A stretch of DNA of 64,000 nucleotides from Pseudomonadota bacterium (GTDB taxonomy: Bacteria > Pseudomonadota > Gammaproteobacteria > Xanthomonadales > Xanthomonadaceae). Within the stretch, counting starts at the first letter, position 1, and each line of letters starts with the position of its first letter. Positions 9,041-17,085 of the stretch are shown piece after piece. The DNA is taken from the NCBI GenBank assembly GCA_018242485.1, contig JAFEBV010000041.1, forward strand, positions 62,001 through 126,000, written 5' to 3'. Below the pieces are notes generated by a model, which saw only the letters and a program-made list of their open reading frames with translations, had not been told where the DNA came from and did not search any database. A program made the translations under genes and the position numbers.

Positions 9041-9148
9041 CTACCCGACCTGCACTGGGGCAAGGAACGGTCGGCGCGCGCGCGAGGTCATGCCTGCCGC
9101 CATGCGGGCGGAGGTTAGGATCAAGGCATCGGCGCGGAGTGCGTGCAT
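9041..9148 (-). CDS. Candidate arginine-sensing leader peptide for the arg operon
   Basis: A 35-codon ORF (ATG 9148, TAG 9041-9043) in the argF' leader. Five of the 35 codons are arginine; three of them sit together as S-R-A-R-R (CGC GCG CGC CGA, 9071-9082), nine codons before the stop. Position 9069-9073 (CGACC) can pair with 9046-9050 (GGTCG), and 9043-9050 can instead pair with the terminator arm 9000-9007, giving 1:2, 2:3 and 3:4 alternatives. I see no Shine-Dalgarno site; a weak CAAGAC box lies 7 bases upstream. That it is translated and senses Arg-tRNA is inference. A shorter start at ATG 9091 keeps the arginine run. Confidence 0.5.
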   Translation of the reverse strand: MHALRADALILTSARMAAGMTSRARRPFLAPVQVG

Positions 9149-9231
9149 GCGGCGAGTCTTGCACGAAACTTCGTTGCAACGCAACAAGTCATCGGTGATT
9201 TCGTCCTTGCAACGTATCGGCGACGCAAACG

Positions 9232-9257
9232 CATCGCCCCAGCGAACCGGGGCGATG
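9232..9257 (-). terminator. Hairpin after the glycine-zipper gene
   Basis: CATCGCCCC and GGGGCGATG form a perfect nine-pair stem with an 8-base loop just downstream of the stop at 9293. The tail on the minus strand (CGTTTGCG) is not a strong T-tract, so it may terminate weakly or protect the 3' end. Confidence 0.5.
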
Positions 9258-9292
9258 TCTGCAAATCGTGCCGATCAATCAGCGCCGAAAAG

Positions 9293-9859
9293 TCAGCGCC
9301 GGTAACGCGCCGACCCGTCGGCGGGGATGACCGAAACGCGCACGCGCACACGGTTACCGGGGTCGTAGGGCATGCGCGCGGTGTACACGTCGCCCTTGTA
9401 GTCGTATTCCACATCGAAGCCCATCGGCGGGCCGTCGTCGTGCTGCACCTGCACCATGCGGCAGCCCGGCGCGTAACCCGGATCGGAGTTGCGGGCGATG
9501 TTGTTGCCGATCGCGCCACCGGCGATGGCACCCGCTGCGGTGGCACCGGCGCGGGTACCGCTGTTGCTGCCACGCCCGATGGCATTGCCGATCACGCCGC
9601 CGACGATGGCGCCGAGGACGGTGCCGCCAGCGACGTTGTTGCTGGCCTGCTGCGGCGGGCCGTCGCAGCGTTGTTCGTTGGTGGTGTAGCTGTTGTAGAC
9701 CGGGGTGACACGCAACACGTTGGCGTAGCCATAGGTGGCCGAGGATGCCTGCGCCGGGTACTGCGGCGGCGGCGCGTCGTACTGCGCGGCGGCATCCTGC
9801 ACGGGCAAGGTCATGGCCATCACCGCGGCCATGGGAATCAGCAGGAAGGTCGATTTCAT
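9293..9859 (-). CDS. Exported glycine-zipper 2TM-domain protein
   Basis: A 188-residue protein with an N-terminal signal peptide (MKSTFLLIPMAAVMAM..., likely cut after AAA at about residue 25). A central glycine-zipper region of about residues 75-125 has repeated GxxxG spacing (GTVLGAIVGGVIGNAIG and AGAIAGGAIGNNI), the mark of the 17-kDa surface-antigen / glycine-zipper 2TM family. A C-terminal beta-rich part contains YDYKGDVYTARMPYDPGNRVRV. AAGGAG lies 7 bases before ATG 9859, which sets the start. Such proteins are usually outer-membrane or periplasmic, with no defined activity. It is divergent from cysS and transcribed toward the arg operon. Confidence 0.85.
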   Translation of the reverse strand: MKSTFLLIPMAAVMAMTLPVQDAAAQYDAPPPQYPAQASSATYGYANVLRVTPVYNSYTTNEQRCDGPPQQASNNVAGGTVLGAIVGGVIGNAIGRGSNSGTRAGATAAGAIAGGAIGNNIARNSDPGYAPGCRMVQVQHDDGPPMGFDVEYDYKGDVYTARMPYDPGNRVRVRVSVIPADGSARYRR

Positions 9860-9997
9860 CGCGATGCTCCTTCGTCGTGGTCGATCATCCGAACGTGATG
9901 GCATTTCAGCATGTGATCGCTTAACCCCACCTGATAACAAAATCTGAACAATTCCTGATTGCTACACTGGCGCCCTCTCGCCAAGCATCCCAACACC

Positions 9998-11440
9998 GTG
10001 CATCTGTACAACACCCTGACCCGTCGGGTCGAAGCTTTTGTCCCCGCCGACCCGGCCCGCGTGACCCTCTACGTCTGCGGCCCGACGGTCTACAACTACA
10101 TCCACATCGGCAACGCGCGCACCTTCACCGTGTTCGACCTGCTGGCGCGCACGCTCAAGCGGCGCTACCCGAACGTGGTGTACACACGCAACATCACCGA
10201 CATCGACGACAAGATCAATGCCGCCGCACGCGAATCGGGTGTGCCGATCGGCGCGGTGACTGCACGCTTCGATGCAGCATTCGATCAGGACATGCAGGCA
10301 CTGGGCCTGCTGACCCCCGACGTGGTGCCCTACGCCACCGCGCACATCGCGCAGATCATTTCCATGTGCGAGCGCTTGATCGCGTCCGGCCATGCCTACG
10401 CCGCGCAGGGCCATGTGCTGTTCTCGGTCGCCAGCTTCCCGGCCTACGGCCAGCTCTCGCGCCGCGATCCTGAAGAGATGCTCGCCGGTGCGCGCATCGA
10501 GGTGGCTCCGTACAAACGCGACGCGGGCGATTTCGTGCTGTGGAAGCCCTCCGACGACACCCTGCCCGGCTGGGATTCGCCGTGGGGTCGCGGCCGACCG
10601 GGTTGGCACATCGAGTGCTCGGCGATGGCCGCAGCCCATCTCGGGCAGAGCATCGACCTGCACGGCGGCGGCATGGACTTGCAGTTCCCGCATCACGAGA
10701 ACGAGATCGCGCAGAGCCAGTGCGCGCACGGTGGCCAAGTGTTCGCGCGCCACTGGATGCATTCGGGCATGCTCAACCTCGGCGGCGCGAAGATGTCCAA
10801 GTCGCTGGGCAACACCTTCCATGTGCACGACCTGTTGCAGCAGGTGCCGGCCGAGGCGCTGCGCTACGCCTTGCTCTCCGGCCACTACCGGCAGCCGCTG
10901 GACTGGAGCGAGGCGTTGATCGAACAGAGCGTGCGCACGCTGGATCGGCTTTACGGCACCCTGCGCGATCTGGGCGATGTGCACGTCGATGCGCACGCGG
11001 CACCGATTCCGCAGGCCATCGAGGACGCGCTCGACGACGACCTCGACACGCCCAAGGTGCTGGCGTTGATTGCCGGCATCGCGGCCTCCGCGCGCAAGGC
11101 GGTCGATGCGCCCGAACGCGCCGCACGCAAGGCCGAACTGCTCGGCGCAGGGCGTACGCTGAATCTGTTGCAGTTGGAACCGACGGTGTGGTTCAAGGGA
11201 AGTATCGTCATCGCTCCGCAGCCGATGGCTTCAGGCGAAGCGATGTCGGCAACGCTTGCGGTTTCGATCACCGAGGCCGAAATCGAAGCGCACATCGCAG
11301 AACGCACAGAAGCGAAGAAGAACCGCGACTTCGCCCTTGCCGATGCGATCCGCAAACAGCTTGCCGATGAAGGTATCGTGCTGGAGGACACTCCGCAGGG
11401 CGTGCGCTGGGTGAGGAAACGCGCCGAGCCGATGCGTTGA
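9998..11440 (+). CDS. cysS: Cysteinyl-tRNA synthetase
   Basis: A class I synthetase of 480 residues charging tRNA-Cys. The HIGH motif appears as HIGN ([12 protein letters not shown], about residue 38) and KMSKS is exact ([11 protein letters not shown]). Zinc ligands are in YVCGPTVYN and WHIECSAMA, with HHENE completing the site. I choose GTG 9998, giving the family-typical beginning [10 protein letters not shown]; the frame is open to 9959 with no better start. The C-terminus [12 protein letters not shown] is normal. A TACACT box at 9963-9968 could serve as the -10 element for this gene. Confidence 0.95.
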   Translation: MHLYNTLTRRVEAFVPADPARVTLYVCGPTVYNYIHIGNARTFTVFDLLARTLKRRYPNVVYTRNITDIDDKINAAARESGVPIGAVTARFDAAFDQDMQALGLLTPDVVPYATAHIAQIISMCERLIASGHAYAAQGHVLFSVASFPAYGQLSRRDPEEMLAGARIEVAPYKRDAGDFVLWKPSDDTLPGWDSPWGRGRPGWHIECSAMAAAHLGQSIDLHGGGMDLQFPHHENEIAQSQCAHGGQVFARHWMHSGMLNLGGAKMSKSLGNTFHVHDLLQQVPAEALRYALLSGHYRQPLDWSEALIEQSVRTLDRLYGTLRDLGDVHVDAHAAPIPQAIEDALDDDLDTPKVLALIAGIAASARKAVDAPERAARKAELLGAGRTLNLLQLEPTVWFKGSIVIAPQPMASGEAMSATLAVSITEAEIEAHIAERTEAKKNRDFALADAIRKQLADEGIVLEDTPQGVRWVRKRAEPMR

Positions 11441-11495
11441 CGCGCATCGGCTGCGTTCCCGAACGCCCGTCCACATGGCCCGCGCCGCGCGCGAG

Positions 11496-11501
11496 TAAAA
11501 T
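11496..11501 (+). promoter_or_regulatory. Candidate -10 box placed for a leaderless sufE transcript
   Basis: TAAAAT ends 7 bases before the sufE ATG (11509), and no Shine-Dalgarno sequence lies between. If used, transcription would begin at or next to the start codon. No clear -35 is visible. Confidence 0.35.
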
Positions 11502-11508
11502 ACGGCAC

Positions 11509-11955
11509 ATGTCCGATGCTCACTTCCCGCTCGAACCCACGGCCGCCGATGCGCAGGCCGCCATCGCCGAGGAATTCGGTTTCTTCGCCGACTGGGCGGA
11601 ACGTTACCAGTACCTGATCGATCTCGGCCACAAGCTGCCGGAGTTCCCGGATGCATTGAAGCGCGAGGAAAACCGCCTGCACGGTTGCCAGTCGCTGGTG
11701 TGGATCGTCGGCGAAGGCGATGCGGCGCGGCTGGATTTTCGCGCGATCAGCGATTCGGCGATCGTCTCCGGGCTGATCTTCCTCGCCCTGCGCGTATACT
11801 CCGGGCGCAGCGCCGCCGAGATCCTCGCCACCGAACCGGATTACGTCGCCTCCATCGGCCTGGCCAAACACCTCTCGCCGACCCGCAACAACGGACTGGC
11901 GTCCCTGCTCGCCTTCATCCGCGACCGTGCCGCGGAGGCTTCAAATATGGCGTGA
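11509..11955 (+). CDS. sufE: SufE-family sulfur acceptor for Fe-S cluster assembly
   Basis: A 148-residue cytosolic protein of the SufE/CsdE family, which takes persulfide sulfur from a SufS/CsdA cysteine desulfurase. The active cysteine is in the conserved HGCQSLVWI segment (about residue 59), and the DLGHKLPEFP and C-terminal LSPTRNNGLASLL blocks match the family. Start at ATG 11509 gives the normal length; an open frame upstream to 11437 is not needed. It follows cysS by 68 bases on the same strand, which places a cysteine-linked function beside cysteinyl-tRNA synthesis, though it seems to have its own -10 box. Confidence 0.92.
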   Translation: MSDAHFPLEPTAADAQAAIAEEFGFFADWAERYQYLIDLGHKLPEFPDALKREENRLHGCQSLVWIVGEGDAARLDFRAISDSAIVSGLIFLALRVYSGRSAAEILATEPDYVASIGLAKHLSPTRNNGLASLLAFIRDRAAEASNMA

Positions 11956-11999
11956 TGCAGGATCGAAACCGCATCGAACCCTACGTGCACGAATTGTCA

Positions 12000-12005
12000 T
12001 ACACT
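12000..12005 (+). promoter_or_regulatory. Candidate -10 box for the cyclase-like gene
   Basis: TACACT lies 7 bases before ATG 12013 with no ribosome-binding site between, the same spacing as at sufE. The -35 region is not recognisable. Confidence 0.35.
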
Positions 12006-12012
12006 CGCTGGC

Positions 12013-12648
12013 ATGAACACATCCAGCCACGATTCCACCGACGCACCCAAGCCGGCGAACACGCGTCAAGCACTCGACGCCCTGCTCGACGGCATCCTGC
12101 AACGCCCCGAGCGGCACGCCGAGATCGCCGCGCAGATCGCGCGCGATTTCGAGCAGTTGCAGGCGACGCTGATCATCGACATGAGCGGGTTCACCCGCAC
12201 CACCCACCAGCAGGGTATCGTGCCCTTCCTGCTGATGATCCGGCAGATGCACCGGGTGTGCTGCCCGGTGATCGTCGAACACGGCGGCACGGTGGTGAAG
12301 ACCGAGGCGGACAACCTGTTCTGCCTGTTCCCCGGCGTGCAATCGGCGCTGGACGCCTCCATCGACATCATCCGCCGACTGGAGACGGTGAACGTGCTGC
12401 TGCCCGAGGATCGCCACCTGTACGCTTCGGTGGGGATCGGCTGGGGCATGATCCTCAACATCGAAGAACACGACCTGTTCGGCGACGAGGTCAACCTGTC
12501 ATGCAAACTCGGCGAGGACATCGCCGAGAAGAATCAGGTGCTGCTGACCGAGCGCGCACGCGAGCAGCTCGGGCCGGATGCGCGCCTGGCCGAACGGGAA
12601 CTGAGCATCTCCGGGCTGGCGCTGCGCTATTTCGAATTGCTGCACTGA
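12013..12648 (+). CDS. Class III adenylate/guanylate cyclase-like protein, soluble
   Basis: A 211-residue protein whose residues about 48-210 form a class III nucleotide cyclase homology domain without any membrane or HAMP segment. The first metal aspartate is in IIDMSGFTR (about residue 56). The second is in KTEADNLFCLF, where the usual glycine before Asp is alanine. The transition-state block is GDEVNLSCKL, with the asparagine kept but the usual arginine replaced by lysine. The N-terminal about 45 residues look helical. It could be a slow or specialised cyclase, or a non-catalytic ligand-binding homologue; I cannot tell. It stands alone between sufE and a shared terminator. Confidence 0.75.
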   Translation: MNTSSHDSTDAPKPANTRQALDALLDGILQRPERHAEIAAQIARDFEQLQATLIIDMSGFTRTTHQQGIVPFLLMIRQMHRVCCPVIVEHGGTVVKTEADNLFCLFPGVQSALDASIDIIRRLETVNVLLPEDRHLYASVGIGWGMILNIEEHDLFGDEVNLSCKLGEDIAEKNQVLLTERAREQLGPDARLAERELSISGLALRYFELLH

Positions 12649-12689
12649 CCGGTCGGCTTGCTGCTAGCACGCAGCCCACGCCACAATGT

Positions 12690-12715
12690 AAAACCCCGCC
12701 AATCGGCGGGGTTTT
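12690..12715. terminator. Bidirectional intrinsic terminator
   Basis: AAAACCCCGCC-AATC-GGCGGGGTTTT is a perfect eleven-pair stem with T-tracts on both strands. It sits between the convergent cyclase-like gene and dksA and would serve both. Confidence 0.9.
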
Positions 12716-12741
12716 GTCGTTATCTGCGTGATGACTGAACC

Positions 12742-13659
12742 TCAGTCGCCCATCTGCTTCTGCCGATGCTCCCAACGCTCCTGCGCGTCGAGCGTGCGCT
12801 CGGCGGTCAGGCGCGCACCCAGGCGATCCAGACCGATTTCGTCGCCGGTATCCACGCAGTAGCCGTACACGCCATCGTCGATGCGCTTGAGCGCTTCGTC
12901 GATCTTGCCGATCAGCTTGCGGTAGCGATCGCGCGTGCGCAGCTCCAGCGAATTCTCGGTTTCGCGGGTGGCACGTTCGGCCTCGTCGCCGACATCACGC
13001 ACTTCTTCCTTGAGGTTCTCGATGGTCTGCTTGGATTCCTCCACCAGATCGGTGCGCCACTGGTGCAGTCGCTGGCGGAAATACTCCATCTGGTAGGGAT
13101 TCATGTACGACTCTTTGGACGAAGGCTTGTAACCCTTCGGCAAGGTCACCCCACCCGTCGGATGCTGGATCTGCACGATCTTGTCCTTCACCTGTGTGCG
13201 GATCACCGCCTTGGCGCGTACGCCCTGTGGACGCCCGGCGGGCGGCGCCGGCACGGGCGACGACTCGGCCGCCGGCTTGGCGGCATGCTTCGAGGCAACG
13301 CTCGCGACGACTGCAAGGGCTGCCTTCGCCTTGCTCTCCGGTTTGGCGGACACGGGCTTTTTCGCAGCGACCGCGGTTTTCGCCGCCGGCGCCTTGACGG
13401 CAGCGGGTTTGGTGGGCGCATTCGATTTCTTCAGAGCAGGCTTGCCCGATGCAGCCTTGGTGGCGGCAGGTTTAGCTGGTGCCGGCTTGGCAGGTGCGGG
13501 CTTGGTCGTCGGCTTTTTCGCTGGTGCCGCCTTCGCGATCGTCTTTCTTGCAGCCGCCTTCGCCGTCTTCTTCGCCGGCTGGGTTTTTGCTGCGGACTTC
13601 CCTGCGGCTGCCTTGGCGGCGGGCTTGGCTGGCTTGGGAGCGGGCTTCTTGGCTGGCAC
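12742..13659 (-). CDS. dksA: DksA-type RNA polymerase regulator with a histone H1-like N-terminal tail
   Basis: A 305-residue protein in two parts. Residues 1 to about 150 are almost entirely Ala, Lys and Pro ([15 protein letters not shown] motifs), like histone H1 / AlgP tails. Residues about 185-300 are Dks[13 protein letters not shown], a coiled coil, [21 protein letters not shown], then [29 protein letters not shown]. Of the four zinc-finger cysteines of E. coli DksA only the first remains; the others are T, T and A, so zinc binding is unlikely. DksA works with ppGpp on RNA polymerase. The start is GTG 13659; the tail could instead bind DNA or RNA. Confidence 0.88.
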   Translation of the reverse strand: MPAKKPAPKPAKPAAKAAAGKSAAKTQPAKKTAKAAARKTIAKAAPAKKPTTKPAPAKPAPAKPAATKAASGKPALKKSNAPTKPAAVKAPAAKTAVAAKKPVSAKPESKAKAALAVVASVASKHAAKPAAESSPVPAPPAGRPQGVRAKAVIRTQVKDKIVQIQHPTGGVTLPKGYKPSSKESYMNPYQMEYFRQRLHQWRTDLVEESKQTIENLKEEVRDVGDEAERATRETENSLELRTRDRYRKLIGKIDEALKRIDDGVYGYCVDTGDEIGLDRLGARLTAERTLDAQERWEHRQKQMGD

Positions 13660-13785
13660 GATGTGGGAATCCTGAATGTCGATGACGAAGAACCGCGATT
13701 CGCTTTCGTTGCGGATGCGGCGAGTCGGTCGAGTGTTATAGCCTACACCGCTGGCATCGGCAATATCGCCAACGTCGCCACCCTC

Positions 13786-14058
13786 ATGGAACGGTCATTG
13801 AACCCGGCTCAATCCATCGCCCTGCTGCTGCTGCGCGGCTACAAGCGCGGCATCAGCCCGTGGCTGGGCAACAACTGCCGGTTTCAACCCAGTTGCTCGA
13901 ACTACGCGATGACCGCGATCGAACGCTTCGGCGTGTTGCGCGGCGGCTGGCTCGCGGCTTGCCGCATCGGACGCTGCCATCCGCTGCACCCGGGCGGATA
14001 CGATCCGGTGCCCGATGCGCTCGACACGCGCGAATCATCGCCGCGCAACCCTTCCTGA
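13786..14058 (+). CDS. yidD: Membrane protein insertion efficiency factor YidD
   Basis: A 90-residue protein matching YidD nearly throughout: [27 protein letters not shown], then a conserved [24 protein letters not shown]. The three conserved cysteines (CRF, SCS, RCHP) are present, as is the N-terminal amphipathic helix. YidD aids YidC-dependent membrane insertion and is usually next to rnpA-yidC. Here it is separate, between dksA (divergent) and pyrC 18 bases downstream. The ATG at 13786 gives a normal length; a longer open frame upstream lies antisense to dksA and is not real. Confidence 0.93.
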   Translation: MERSLNPAQSIALLLLRGYKRGISPWLGNNCRFQPSCSNYAMTAIERFGVLRGGWLAACRIGRCHPLHPGGYDPVPDALDTRESSPRNPS

Positions 14059-14076
14059 TACGACGAGGCACCACCC

Positions 14077-15426
14077 ATGACCGACACCCTGATCGTCAAC
14101 GCCGAACTGGTCAACGAAGGCCGAAGTTTCCATGCCGACCTGCGCATCCGCGACGGCCGCATCGACGCCATCGCGCCCTCGCTGTCCGCGCGCGACGGCG
14201 AAACCGTCGTCGATGCCGCCGGCAAGTGGCTGCTGCCCGGCGTGATCGATGCGCAGGTGCACTTCCGCGAGCCGGGCATGGAATACAAGGGCGGCTTCGA
14301 CACCGAACCGGCGGCCGCGGTCGCCGGCGGGGTGACCAGCTTCCTCGACATGCCCAACACCAAGCCTCCCACGCTCGACGGTGCTGCGCTGGAAGCCAAA
14401 TACGCACTCGCTGCGGGGCGCTCGCGGGCGAACTTCGGCTTCTACCACGGCGCCAGCAACGACAATCTCGACGCCATCGCCCGCATCGACCCGACCACCA
14501 CGCCGGGCCTGAAGATCTTCATGGGCGCATCGACCGGCAACATGCTGGTGGACGATCCGAAGGTGCTGGAGGCGATGTTCGCGCGCTGCCCGACGCCGAT
14601 CATCACCCATTGCGAGGACACCCCGATGATCGAGGCGGCGCTGGCCGCCGCGCGCGCGAAATACGGCGACAACATCCCGATCGACCAGCACCCGAAGATC
14701 CGCTCGCGCGAGGCCTGCATGGCCTCCACCCGGCTGGCGCTGGGGCTGGCGCGCCGACACGGCACCTCGCTGCACGTGCTGCACATCACCACCGCCGAGG
14801 AGATCGCGCTGTTCGACGCCGCGCCGCTGATCGACGCACACGGCAAGCGCAAGCAGATCACCGCCGAAACCTGCGTGCATTTCCTGCATTTCGCGCGCGC
14901 CGACTACGGGCGGCTGGGCAATCTGATCAAGTGCAACCCGGCGGTCAAGGAAGCCTCCGACCGCGCCGCATTGCTGCGCGCGATCGCCGAGGATCGCGTG
15001 GACGTGCTCGCCACCGACCACGCCCCGCATACGTGGGAGGAGAAGCAGCAGCCTTACGCCAGCGCGCCCTCGGGCCTGCCGCTGGTGCAGGATTTCTTGG
15101 TCTGCGCCTTGCAGAAGGTCGCCGACGGGCATTTCAGCCTGCCGCAACTCGTGCAGAAGATCTGCCACGCGCCGGCGCAGCGTTTCGACATCGCCGAGCG
15201 TGGATTTCTGCGCGAAGGCCATTGCGCCGACCTGACCCTCGTCGATCCGAAAGGCGGCACCCTCGTCACCCGCGAGCGCGTGCTCGCCAAGTGCGGCTGG
15301 ACGCCGTTCGAGGGCGAGCGCTTCGACGCCCGCGTGGCCGCGACGTGGGTGAATGGCGAACTGGCGTGGGATGGCGAACGGCTGGTCGGAGTGCCGAACG
15401 GCCAGCGGCTGCGGTATGCGCGGTGA
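14077..15426 (+). CDS. pyrC: Dihydroorotase
   Basis: A 449-residue amidohydrolase converting carbamoyl aspartate and dihydroorotate in pyrimidine synthesis. Metal ligands are in GVIDAQVHFREPG (His-x-His, about residues 61-63), the carbamylated lysine in GLKIFMGAS, and later His and Asp in THCEDTP, HVLHITTAEE and ATDHAPHTWEEK. The HFREPG and ATDHAP motifs mark the long, class I-like form instead of the short E. coli type. GAGG 9 bases before ATG 14077 supports the start. It follows yidD by 18 bases and may be co-transcribed. The TGA is immediately followed by a heptad array. Confidence 0.93.
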   Translation: MTDTLIVNAELVNEGRSFHADLRIRDGRIDAIAPSLSARDGETVVDAAGKWLLPGVIDAQVHFREPGMEYKGGFDTEPAAAVAGGVTSFLDMPNTKPPTLDGAALEAKYALAAGRSRANFGFYHGASNDNLDAIARIDPTTTPGLKIFMGASTGNMLVDDPKVLEAMFARCPTPIITHCEDTPMIEAALAAARAKYGDNIPIDQHPKIRSREACMASTRLALGLARRHGTSLHVLHITTAEEIALFDAAPLIDAHGKRKQITAETCVHFLHFARADYGRLGNLIKCNPAVKEASDRAALLRAIAEDRVDVLATDHAPHTWEEKQQPYASAPSGLPLVQDFLVCALQKVADGHFSLPQLVQKICHAPAQRFDIAERGFLREGHCADLTLVDPKGGTLVTRERVLAKCGWTPFEGERFDARVAATWVNGELAWDGERLVGVPNGQRLRYAR

Positions 15427-15496
15427 GACTCGGGACTCGGGACTCGGGACTCGGGATTCGGGACTCGGGATTCGGGATTCGGGATTCGACACTCGA
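15427..15496. repeat. Heptanucleotide array GA(C/T)TCGG, about 10 units
   Basis: Ten 7-base units start at the base after the pyrC stop: four GACTCGG, then a mix of GATTCGG and GACTCGG, ending in two degenerate units. The whole pyrC-M23 interval (15427-15794, 368 bases) holds no gene; the rest is a dispersed inverted repeat and AT-richer spacer. Confidence 0.9.
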
Positions 15497-15599
15497 AGAT
15501 CTGACGAATCATTGAACTCATCGCGCACCGCACATCGACTCACCATTGCCGATTCCCGATCCTGATGAGCGTCGAACCTCAGCGTGACTTCGCATTTGC

Positions 15600-15695
15600 T
15601 CGTCATTCCCGCGTGCTTCCAGCGGGAATCCAGCGTCTTGGGTTTGTTCTTTGTCCAGATTGCAGAGCAAAGTCACTGGATTTCCGCCTTCACGG
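15600..15695. repeat. Dispersed inverted repeat (CATTCCCGC...GCGGGAATCCAG / CTGGATTTCCGC)
   Basis: CATTCCCGC-GTGCTTCCA-GCGGGAATCCAGCG at the left is answered by CACTGGATTTCCGCCTTCACGG at the right, about 50 bases apart. This is the pattern of a miniature inverted repeat often seen between genes in beta- and gammaproteobacteria. I see one copy here. Confidence 0.6.
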
Positions 15696-15794
15696 AAGCG
15701 CTTCTCAACAGCGAAGTCGGTCATTGGCGATCTGGGATTCAACACGTATCAGGCTCCCTATTCCCCATTCCCTGCCTCTCCATCTCCGAATCCC

Positions 15795-16694
15795 ATGAAA
15801 ACCCCCACCATCGCCCTGCTCGCCCTCGCCTGTGGCGCCTGCGCCAGCACGCCTCCGCCCACGCCGTCGTCCGCGATGCAGCCGATGGCTTCGCGGCCCG
15901 TCGCGCAGTCTGCGGCGGCCCGTCCTGCCGGCAGCGCCCTCATCCAGATCCCCACCAGTGCGCCGCAGGCCAGCCTGGTGATGGGCGTCGTCCCGATCGG
16001 CAGCACGCTGATTTACGGCGGTCGCGCGGTGCGGATCGGGCCGGATGGGCGTTTCGTGGTCGGAGTGGCGCGCGAGCAGACCGGCGCGCTGACGCTCGAT
16101 CTCACCCTGCCCGACGGCACGACCCGCAAGCTGAGCGTGACCATCACCCCGCGCAGCTTCCCGGTCGAACGCGTCAATGGCGTGCCGAAGGCGACCGTCA
16201 AGCCGCCACCGGAGATCGCCGCACGGATCGAGCGCGAGCAGGCGCAGGTCAACGCCACCCGTACGCGCGACGACGACCGCGAGGATTTCGAGCAGCGCTT
16301 CATCTGGCCGGTGCAAGGCCGCATCAGCGGCGTGTTCGGCAGCCAGCGCATCTACAACGGCACGCCCGGTGCGGCGCATTCGGGCGTGGACATCGCCGCG
16401 TCGCAGGGCACGCCGATCCACGCGCCAGCAGGCGGCATCGTCACCTTCGCCAATCCCGATCTCTACCTGACCGGCGGCACCGTGCTGATCGACCACGGCC
16501 ACGGGGTGAGCTCGAACTTCCTGCACATGAGCCGGATCGACGTGAAGGTCGGCGAGCACGTCGTGCAAGGCCAGGTGATCGGACTGGTCGGCAAGACCGG
16601 TCGCGCCACCGGCCCGCACATGCACTGGGGCATGAACTGGTTCGACGTGCGCATCGACCCGCAGGCGTTGCTGGAGGCCGAGGGCGTCAAGTAG
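15795..16694 (+). CDS. Envelope M23-family metallopeptidase (LytM-like)
   Basis: A 299-residue exported protein. The N-terminus MKTPTIALLALACGACAS has a lipobox-like LALAC, followed by an Ala/Pro/Ser-rich linker. Residues about 170-295 are an M23 domain with all zinc ligands: HSGVD (His and Asp), and HMHWG (HxH), plus GxVxGLVGKTGRATGPH. M23 enzymes cut peptidoglycan cross-bridges or stems; a middle beta domain (about residues 55-130) probably packs on the catalytic domain. ATG 15795 lies where the signal begins. The gene is monocistronic, flanked by repeat-rich spacers. Confidence 0.88.
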   Translation: MKTPTIALLALACGACASTPPPTPSSAMQPMASRPVAQSAAARPAGSALIQIPTSAPQASLVMGVVPIGSTLIYGGRAVRIGPDGRFVVGVAREQTGALTLDLTLPDGTTRKLSVTITPRSFPVERVNGVPKATVKPPPEIAARIEREQAQVNATRTRDDDREDFEQRFIWPVQGRISGVFGSQRIYNGTPGAAHSGVDIAASQGTPIHAPAGGIVTFANPDLYLTGGTVLIDHGHGVSSNFLHMSRIDVKVGEHVVQGQVIGLVGKTGRATGPHMHWGMNWFDVRIDPQALLEAEGVK

Positions 16695-16705
16695 CGACGC
16701 CTCAA

Positions 16706-17072
16706 ACACCTCTCCTGCCGGGAGAGGCCGCCGCGCCGCAGGCGCTGCCAGAGGGAATGCACTCACCAATCGCCGCGCAGGCATGAAGCACCCTGAGCGA
16801 GCCTTGCTCATTCGATACAGGGTCGGCGCGTGAAGGTTCTTCCCTCATCCGGCGCTGCGCGCCACCTTCCCCCGGAGGGGGAAGGGAGAATACACCTCTC
16901 CCGCCGGGAGAGGTCGCAGCGCCGCAGGCGCGGCCAGAGGGAATGCACTCACCGATCGGCGCGCAGGCATGAAGTACTCTGAGCGAGCCTTGCTCATTCG
17001 ATACAAGGTCGGCGCGTGAAGGTTCTTCCCTCATCCGGCGCTGCGCGCCACCTTCCCCCGGAGGGGGAAGGA
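16706..17072. repeat. 186-base tandem duplication of palindromic repeats
   Basis: 16706-16888 and 16892-17072 are near-identical direct copies (period 186). Each contains a CTCTCC-GCCGGGAGAG hairpin, a GCGCCGCAGGCGC dyad, the AGCGAGCCTTGCTCATTCGATAC-type segment and a CCTTCCCCCGGAGGGGGAAGG hairpin. They fill the whole interval 16695-17085 (391 bases), which has no gene. Confidence 0.92.
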
Positions 17073-17085
17073 AACACTACCGCGC

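Noticed and set aside
15600..15695. Possible insertion sequence remnant
   Set aside because: Only short inverted repeats of the CTGGATTCCCGC type are present; there is no transposase fragment or target duplication that I can see.
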